In this document: positions 12,701-21,700 of the stretch, in pieces
Layout: each line of letters begins with the position of its first letter
Position numbering within the stretch: position 1 is the first letter of the stretch
Assembly (NCBI GenBank): GCA_022828595.1
Contig: JAKGHH010000001.1
Location: forward strand, 74,768,401 to 74,832,400
Origin: Nelumbo lutea
Lineage: Eukaryota; Streptophyta; Magnoliopsida; Proteales; Nelumbonaceae
Direction of reading: 5' to 3'
DNA: 64,000 nt
Position numbers and translations under genes: made by a program
Notes under the pieces: model-generated
What the model was told of the DNA's origin: nothing
Database searches by the model: none
The model's input: the letters and a program-made list of their open reading frames with translations, nothing else

Positions 12701-15700
12701 TCCAATCTTAAAGTGAATTGGAGAAAAAGTTGAGTGGCAGGGCTCAATCTAGGCAGAGAGGAGGTGGATTCCCTAGCTAGGATTTTGGGGTGTGAAGTGG
12801 GGGGGCTGGCCTTTACAATATTTGGGGCTACCACTGGGAGGGAACTAGTTGAGAGTTTTTGGTACCCTGTAATTGAAAGATTCTCCAAGAGGTTAGCAAA
12901 TTGGAAGAGGAGTTACATTAGGGGGTAGGATAACCTTAATCAAGTCAACCTTAGCCAACCTGCCAATTTAGTACCAATGAAAGTAGTTGACCAGTTAGAG
13001 AAGATAATGAGGGATTTCTTGTGGGAACTAGGGGATACGATACTAAGAAGGATCACTTAGTGAAGTGGGAGGTGGTTTCTAGGAGTAGGGATGATGGAGA
13101 CCTTGGGTTAGGAAATATAAGATTAAGAAACATGGCTTTGCTGGGGAGATGGATTTAGAGACTACGGATGGAACAAGACAAACTTTGGTCTACAGTGATT
13201 GTTAGTATTCATGGATTGGTGGATAACAGCTGGGATGCAGGACTCGACCCTAGAGCTTCTTAGTGTTCTCCTTGGAAAGCTATTCAAGGTGTTTTGCCTC
13301 TTATGCTTCCTTATTTCAAATATGATGTCTGCGCTAGAAATAAAGTCTTGTTTTGGGAAGATGTTTGGGTTGGTGAAAACTCCCTTAGAGATAGATTTCC
13401 TTCTATTTACTCCTTGTTTGAAAACAAACGAAAAGTGATCTCTTCAGTGTTTGTTGATAACTCCTGGGATTTGGGCTTGAGAAGAGGTCTAAGGGATTCT
13501 GAAATGGGGATGGTTGATGATTTGATCACTCAGTTAGGGGAAGTCTTTCTTGATCAGTCCTGTAGAGATAGCAGAATTTGGAAAACTTCCCCTTCTGTTT
13601 TTTTTAATTGCTCTTCTTTCTATAACATTTTGCTTCAGACCTCTAAACTTTTAGGGAACTTTCCTTCAAAAGAGGTGTGGGGTAGCCCTGTACCCCCTAA
13701 AACTCAAGCCTTTTGTTGGGAAGTGGTACTCCAAAAACTCAACACCTTGGATTTATTGCGGAAAAAGAGGCCAAATATGTGCCTCTCCCCCCATGTTTGT
13801 TGCCTCTGTTTGGGTTCTAGTGAGACAATTTCACATTTACTAATCTCATGTCCCTTTGTGTTCTTTATTTAGTCTTGGTTCTCTTCTCTCTTTGGCTACA
13901 GGTGGACTCCCTCCTCAAGCATGGTGAACCTCTTTGATCCAACTTTTTACAGGCAACCAACGGTTCGTGGAAGAATTATGTGGAGAGCCACTAGAGCTGC
14001 TATATTGTGGTCAGTGTGGGAGGAAAGAAACAATAGGATCTTTAAAGGCAGATGTAGATCCAAGGAAGAGGTTGTGGAAGGAATAACTACTAAGGTTATC
14101 CATTGGTTGAAATCTTGTGATCTTTTCAAGGATTTCTCAATTGAAGACATTTATAGAAGTTGGGGTATTGTGGCATCTACTACTACTTCCAAAGCTATGA
14201 TACAGGAAGTTTGGTCCCCACAGGCACAACAAAGGGTGAAACTGAACTTTGATGGAAGCTTTATAGGTAATCCAGGCCCATCTGGTATAGGAGGTGTTTT
14301 CAGAGATAATGAAGGCAAGATAATGGCTTTGTTTTCAGGTCCAATAGGAGTTGGAGATTCCGTAAGAGCGGAAATCTTGGCACTACATCAAGGTGTAAAA
14401 CTGGCCAAACAGTTGGGGCTACAGCAGATTGAGATAGTGGGAGACTCTAAGTTGGTAATTGGGTGGATGCAATCAGGGCAGCTGGGAATTTGGCAATATA
14501 GACAGTTGATAGGAAAATTCTTAGCATAACAAGGGAGGTGGGTGTTTGGTTCAAGTGGGTAAGGAGATCAGCAAATGGTTTTGCTGACGCCCTAGCAAAA
14601 CAAGGGACTGCAAGGGAGAGTCTTTTTTGGGCAGTGCTGTAATGTTTGATGTTTATTGGATCAACCTTTTCTAATAAGGGTTGAATTCTGTATTTCAGGT
14701 TAATTTTTCTCTAATGAAAGTTATCGTTTCTGATAAAAAAAAAAAAAAAGTATCTTAATCTTTCTGTTATTAATGAAAGATTTTTACTAATCAAAAAAAT
14801 AAATAAAGAATTTCCCTGTGAAAAAGATTTGGAGCAAGCCCATCCCACCAAAAATTCAAGTTGTGTTGGAAGGTGTTTCTTGGGAAGGTGAACACTTGTG
14901 ACATGCTTCAAAAAAGGAAGCCAAATAAATGCCTCTCCCCTGATATGTGCATCCTTTGCTCTACAGATGGTGAATCCCTACCCCATTTATTGATTCTTTG
15001 CCCTTTTGTACTTTTTGTTTGGGAATCTTTTGATTCTCTTTTTGGTTGCAGGTGGATTGCTCCACAGGATGTAGTAAGCCTCTTCGATCCAAATTTTCTA
15101 AGGCAGCCAACAAAAAGAGGAAGGGTTATGTGGAAATCAGTAAGGGCAGCGATGGAGTGGACAATATGGGAGGAAATGATTGCAAGAATTTTCAACAAGA
15201 AGCATAGGTCAAAAGAAGATATTCTGGAGGCCATGAAGATAAAAGTTGCACATTGGGTAAAATCACTCCAGCTCTTTCAAAATCTCTCAACTACTGATAT
15301 AGTAAGAGCTTGGAATGAAGTGGCACACACTGCTAAGAAGAAAGAAAGAAAGGTTATGGAGTGGAAGTCGCCAAGTCCCAACAAGATTAAGTTAAACTTC
15401 GATGGGAGCTCTATAGGAAACCCGTGTATGGCAGGTATTGGTGGAATAATCATAGATTCCTCAAGCAAAGTGTTGGCTATGTACTTAGGACCCTTAGGGG
15501 AAGGTGATTCCTTAAAATCTGAACTATTAGCTCTGCTACAAGGGTTGAAGATTGCCAAGCAAGCAGATTTTAAGAATTTGGAAATAGAAGGAAACTCAAA
15601 AACAGTGATATCTTGGACCAATTCTAGCAGCAGTGTCCCTTGGATCTACAGATAAGGGAGATACTAATCATAGCAAGGGAACTTAATGCCTCGTTCATGT

Positions 15701-18700
15701 GGATCAGGAGAACTGCAAATGGAATGGCTGACTCTCTAGCTAAACAGGGAGTTCAAAGGCAACAGCATTTTTGGGCTTTATTATAACTTTTTCTGATGCA
15801 TTGTCTGTTTCTTTCTGCTGTAATTCTGTTTTAATCCTATTAAGTGAATGAAATTCTCATTTTGCTGATCAAAACAAAAAACAAAAAAAAAAAATTTCAA
15901 AGGGGTTTTCCTAGACTCTTGCAAACAGGATTCAAGAATTTGGACTCTCACATCCTCTGGTTCCTTTCTTGCTCTTCTTTTTTTGAGAGTCTCTCTTTTT
16001 GAACCCTAATTCTCCCCTTCCTAAACCATTAAAGCCATTTGGAAGGGTCCAGTGTCACTGAAGAATGAAAATTAGAGCTTTCTGTTGGGAGAACTACTGC
16101 AACAAAGTCAACACCTGTGAGACTATCCAATGGAGAAGACCTAACTGGACTCTCTCTCCTCATATCTGCCTCTTGTGCAAAGCAAATGGTGAAGATTCTT
16201 CCTACCTGCTAATCTCTTGTAATATTGTGACTATGATTTGGAAGCACATATTTTCTTTATTCGGGTGCAGGTGGAGATAACCAAATGACTTGTAAAACCT
16301 GTTAGAGACTTCCTTCTTTTTCCCTACAAAAAGAAGAGGAAATTTTCTATGGAGATGTGTCAGAGCTGCAGTTTTATGATGTGTTTGGGAAGAAAGGAAT
16401 GCTAGACTTTTCAAAGATACGATAAGAAGGGTAGAAGTGGTAGATAATACAACAGTGAAGGTAGCACATTGGGTGATGACCTTGGAGCTTGGACATTTTT
16501 GCTCTATTCACAATGTATGATATTACAAGAAATTGGAAATTAGTGTCAGAATCCTCATCAAGCAGTCCAAAAGTAGGAGCCAAGTAAAAAGCACCATTTC
16601 CCTCACACCTCAATTTAAATTTTGATGGGTGCAGCATAGACAACCCTAGACTTTCTAGACATGTTCTCAGGCCCAATTACATGGGGACTTGACAAGGGCT
16701 GAATAGCAAGCAGTGCTGTATGGACTCCAAAAAAGCAAAACAACTGAACTACAAGAACTTAATTATAGAAGGGGATTTGAGGGTTGTAGTAGGCTGTATG
16801 CAAACAGAATGAGGGACAGTGGAAGTATAGACATCTATTACATGAAACTAAATCTCTAATGCAGGAGCTTGAAGCCAAGGCATCTTGCGTGTACAGGCCT
16901 GCTAACTGTATAGCAGAGGGTCTAGCAAAACAAGGAGCAACAAGAGAACAAATGTTTTGGGGCTATGTCTGACAGGAATTTTTAATTAAAGGGTTCCAAA
17001 GGTGGTTGTCTGAGGCTATCTGCCCTTCTTATCATTGCAATATGCTTGTATTCTGAATAATTAATACAAGTTTTGATTGTTATGAATAAAAAAAAGGCTA
17101 CAGAGATCAGCAAACTCTCTAACAGATATCTAGCAAGAAGTGTAGGGTGAGCCCCTTTCTATAGAGGTGCATCTAAGCCTGAAAAAGGTTTCTGCTGCTC
17201 TATTTTTAATATTACATTTTTCAATACTGTAGTTATCCTTTTGCTGAAAAGTTTGGTTTGATTGATTTTATTTTTTATCAGCTTTTATTAATAAAGCTTT
17301 TCTGATCTTGTTACTAGTCAGGGAAAAGAACATTACAAGTGACTATGAACTCCTACCAAGACTGAAATAATTGCTTATAAAAAACAATTGTTATATCTCA
17401 ACATGTATATTGATCTGAAATTTTCAAACTGTGAGAAAATTATTTTAACCAGAAAAAGAAGCCTTCAGCTTTTAATGATAATGGCCGGAAATTGATCCTA
17501 GTTTATAGCCCAAGTTTGAGAGGCCTCAAGGAAACATTGAACTTTGTTGTGAACATAGACTCAATGGACTCCATGTTAGATATTCAACCCAATCAGCCTA
17601 GGGTGGTTTTGACAGCTGTACTTTGAAATCCTTTAGATAATGAAACTTACCATTTCTAATCAACATGCATACATACATACATACATACTCTCAAGGAACC
17701 ATTCAACCTAAAAGCTTAAGCTGTTAGCTGAGGTCCTTGAATAGGTTGGCATTCTCTAACATGCCCCCCCACACAAAAGCCCATTGGGCTTGAAGCGTGA
17801 ACAAGCACAGGCCCACCCATACCTTGTGCTGAAATTTATTTAATTATAATGGGGGTAACGAGGATCAAACACTAGACCACTTGGTCAAAATGGCTCTGAT
17901 ACCATCTCAAAGAACCATTCAACCTAAAAGCTTAAGCTGTTAGGTGAGGTCCTTGAATAGGTTCATATTCTCTAACACATACATACATAACCTAATCAGC
18001 ATGAGACTTCTCTTGATTGCATTGTGAGTAGAAGCCTAAAAGAGACCCAAATGCATATCAACATCATGAACTATTTAGTACCAGAAGTAAAGATCAAAAG
18101 AGATGCCCATGTCTCTACCATACCTTAAAAGATTTCTCTGACTGTCTGACAGGTTGAGATTTTTTTATTCAAGGAAAGAAGTTTTCATCATCCTGTATGA
18201 TTATATCTAGCAAAGACATTCCTTATTTCCAGGAAAGATATTTGTTCTCTATGTGTTTTGGTTCAATTTGTGCAAAAATGGGCAATAATAAAATGCTTAA
18301 ATGACAGGCATAAAAAGAAATTTGAAAAAGTCATGCAAAAATCGTCTCCCATGAGAAGAAAAACTATATCAATTTGTGCGCTCTTACAGCAGCATATGCA
18401 AACATGTTCATTGAAAAAGCAATGGTACTCGTAAAAAAAATAATAATAATAAAAGAAAAGAAGAGAAGGGAAAAAGCCATGGCATCAAGTTTGTTGATAT
18501 GCAAAGACATATAGAACAAGTACCCATGTCAATTTTCAGGGTAAGAATAGAAGCGTTCAATAAGAGGTAAAGAATAATTGTCATACGATTTAGAAAATGC
18601 AATGAGAATATTGTCTTTCTTGTAGTTCAGATAAATTCAAAAACATGAACTTACTTCATCCACCACCTTGCACCAAAAAAATGCCATCTTCCGCAGGGTC

Positions 18701-21700
18701 TTGAAGCTCCCCATGACTTCAGAAAGCCTAACAACAAAACTTTCAGGAGGAGCAGCATGAACATCTCTTGGCAAAGATGCCATTGTAAATGTTGCTGAAC
18801 CAGAGCTGCATTCTTCCTTCTGCGGGAATGTTCCTCTGCGAATATCTTGCAAATATTACAATGGAAGCAAAAAATCATCAAGGGATAATGCAGAAGCTAA
18901 AGATGAGAAATTCAACCTAGAAAAGGATAGTTTTCATCAAATCATTAAAAAGCATACCTGCATCAAATAATGAATGGACTAACGAGGGGATATCATCATC
19001 CTTTCCAAATTCAGAGTTTGATTTCTCCTCCTTTTCACGAAGCACTAATGACTTCACTGCAGAGAAACTTAAGCCTGTCCTCTCTCTTACAGGTGAAGAA
19101 TCTCTGGATGATACAAGAAGATCATTCATTGACTTATACTTTTTCCCAACCCTGTAAAGAAAGAAGAAAAGCAAAAGAAAATTTGTAACCCACAGACTTG
19201 TAAAAAAGTTCAACTTGACAAGAACCCATGAAGCTGCAGGAGGAAAGGGGGAAAAAGAAAAAAAAAAAAAAGAAAAAAAATATATATTCTTATGACTTAA
19301 AGGGAATATTCATTTGTTTTCTTCCTCCCCTTAATAAAGGAGATTAGAATTATGTTTTGTAATGGTACTGTAGGTACATGGTGGTCACTTAAGACCATCA
19401 GAACATAGGAGGTGTCAAACTAATACTATGAGAATGCTTGCGATGAGTCCATAACTCATCGCACACCTGTGATAAGTTCATAACTCATTGTACATTTGCG
19501 ATGAACTCACGCCCGAAACAGGTTCCCCGTGGGCCTAACGAGGACACGCGAGCTAAATAGTGACGTACGCGCACCACGTCGGTTTAAAAGGGTCACGAAA
19601 GAAAGTAGCACACGTGTATTATGAGAATCCTTAGATGAAAGGAAAGTTCGTCCTTAAGATATCTCGTAAGACACATGGCGAAACCCTAGTAGTGTTCCCT
19701 GACAATTGACACCGAATCTAAGATTCCCTTTCCTAATGGGAATCAAATACTTTTGGCTCCTTCCTTTCGGGACCTCGTGATCTCTCCCTATAAATGGGGG
19801 CCTGAATCATAATGAGGGGATCATTCTACCACTTCATTCGCCCTAGCCTTTAGCCTACTTCCTGCTCTCGACTTTCCCTTGTCCTTCAAGAAAACCCCCG
19901 TACGTAGCCTAACCACCTTACTCACAGGTACCATAGGCATAAGTCCTTGTTATAGATACTAGACTTACCACTGGTATCAGAATAAGCTTACTAAATTTAG
20001 AAACAAAATCTAAAATCTATTACATGAGTTGGGGTGTAGCTAGCTATCCAATATAGAAAGACAAATCTAACCACTTGGCTACATTATCTACTTACAAGGT
20101 TAAGTACCCCCAATATATGCAATTCAAAACTAACTCCCAAATTCTAAAGCTTGAGAAATTAAGAGAGCCAACAGATATGCTATTTTTCTATGCACTTTAC
20201 TTAAAAATGTCAAGAGTGGTTTATATATACTCATACTTTCTATTGCAAATGATTACAGATTCTAGATGATGATATTAGTGATGTGCTTAAACCTGTAATT
20301 AGTCCCTTCTAAATTAACACTGGAAGAGTTAATTCAGTTGAAGCTTACCACTAAAGACAGAAGACTCCATAATGATTACTGACTACTAAGATGAAGCAGA
20401 AAGTTATTGTGCATGAGGCTTTTAAAAAATGGATCTGAAGGATATAAACTATTAACTGAGAAGAACTGAAGTACCATGTGAAGTAACCTGCTGTGAAACA
20501 GAAATAATTTGGAAGTTCTACAAATAAATTAATGGCAGTTCTTTGATGTCTAAATTTCCACAAGTGGAAAGAGGAGGATAATTTGCATAATTTAGATGAT
20601 AAAGTTGTAGCGTAATTTAAACAAGACCAGAACCAGGAGCATGTAATACATTAAGTAAGATGATAAAAAAAGGTGAACAGTGCAATTTATGCTGCTACAC
20701 CACCATCAATTCTGCTCCTATAGATGAGAGCTACAATTCACAGGCCAATACACATTTACATTGCTAAACCAATGTAATTTCTGCCCCTGATGCTGAACAC
20801 AGTTAACAAGTTATGATATGAAGTAAACCTAAAAAAGCCAATGAAAAGAATGTTGTGCATCATCCACATTACTATTGTTTCCTTTTTTTGCGTGTTCAGT
20901 TACACAAATCTTGTTATATCAGTCCAGTGAATTCAGAGACCAATTTAAGACTTTGCAACAATTCAAAACAATGGGTTTCATGTGCGTGAAAAGGCATTGG
21001 AAATTTCAACATCAGATACCAGCCTGTCATAGCCAACAATTTAAGCTCAGGAGAAAAACCAGAAATTAAAAGAATTTAAAAGCATTTCAAGATATAAGAC
21101 TATCATTTTTTTCTATGATAGGTTTTAAGTATCCAAGACAATGCTTGTCAGGTTAAGAAGATGAACTTACTCAACAACTGTTGCCAATTGCTTGAGGATA
21201 GATGATGGAGGAATGTTAGGTCTGCCAGAAGCATTTGAATTTTCCTCCACAATGCCACTACCTTCTAAAACCTGTAAGAGTACTAATACTATGTTGATAC
21301 TCAAAGATGAAGGAAATTTGTAGAAAAAGGAATTCTGTAATCTCCATAAATGTTGGCAAAATCATCTTATGTACTTGAGCAATGAGCACAATTTTTTGTT
21401 TTTTGAAAAAGTAATGTTTTCTTTTTCTTTTTTTTAAGTGACATATTGAATAAATCTATCTAAATACATCAGTCATGTACACAAAGAACTGTAAACTGGG
21501 AACATACAAATGTATATCTTAAACATCATTGCTGTTTACAAAAAAGAGTATCAGTATTTAAAAGAAGAGCAATATGGTACCATCCAGTCTCCTCAGCACT
21601 ACCTCCCACCGACTAGCTTTGTTTTCAAAATATACATGCATTCCTTCCACCAGGTCATAAAGTCCACAAGATTGCAACTGGACTCATACCACATTCTAGT

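Larger units (their letters stand above)
6646..14806 (+). mobile_element. LINE B, nearly full length, with a short extra LINE tail at its 3' end
   Basis: The insert has a 17-bp target duplication and carries, in order, a 5' leader, ORF1 (DUF4283-type), ORF2 endonuclease, RT, zf-RVT and RNase H, then an A tail at 14735-14749. RNase H on a LINE is a known feature of a plant L1-like group. The leader has a duplicated phrase TCTGGTGCTTTACATGTC (6650 and, with one change, 6709). After the A tail come 57 bases that end in a second LINE-type terminus (ACTAATCAAAAAAATAAAT). AAAGTATCT occurs at 6643-6651 and 14747-14755, so LINE B itself probably sits inside this tiny older LINE tail. A hAT-like element splits ORF2 at 10311-11293. 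Confidence 0.85.
2859..18654 (-). other. Giant intron 6 of the Rab3GAP-like gene (15.8 kb), filled with nested transposons
   Basis: The intron lies between the exon ending KVVDE (18655) and the exon beginning LRRRWPEG (2858). Donor GTAAGT and acceptor TGCAG are intact and the phase is 0. It holds LINE fragments C, M, A, B and D, a hAT-like element, a TRIM and microsatellites, all listed separately. Stretches not assigned to an element (about 2880-3180, 3550-4030, 17100-17688 and 17983-18600) show no coding potential that I can support. At 3935-4000 a phrase of about 30 bases around AAATATGCCT...AGAGTACCAG occurs twice about 53 bases apart. Confidence 0.85.

Noticed and set aside
5206..12930. 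Reverse transcriptase ORFs as possible retron, DGR or novel RT system
   Set aside because: Flanking endonuclease, zf-RVT, RNase H, A tails and target duplications show ordinary plant LINEs.
18651..18881. Alternative 76-codon frame over Rab3GAP exon 6
   Set aside because: The frame chosen joins both neighbouring exons in phase and matches the family; the other ends at a stop soon after the exon.
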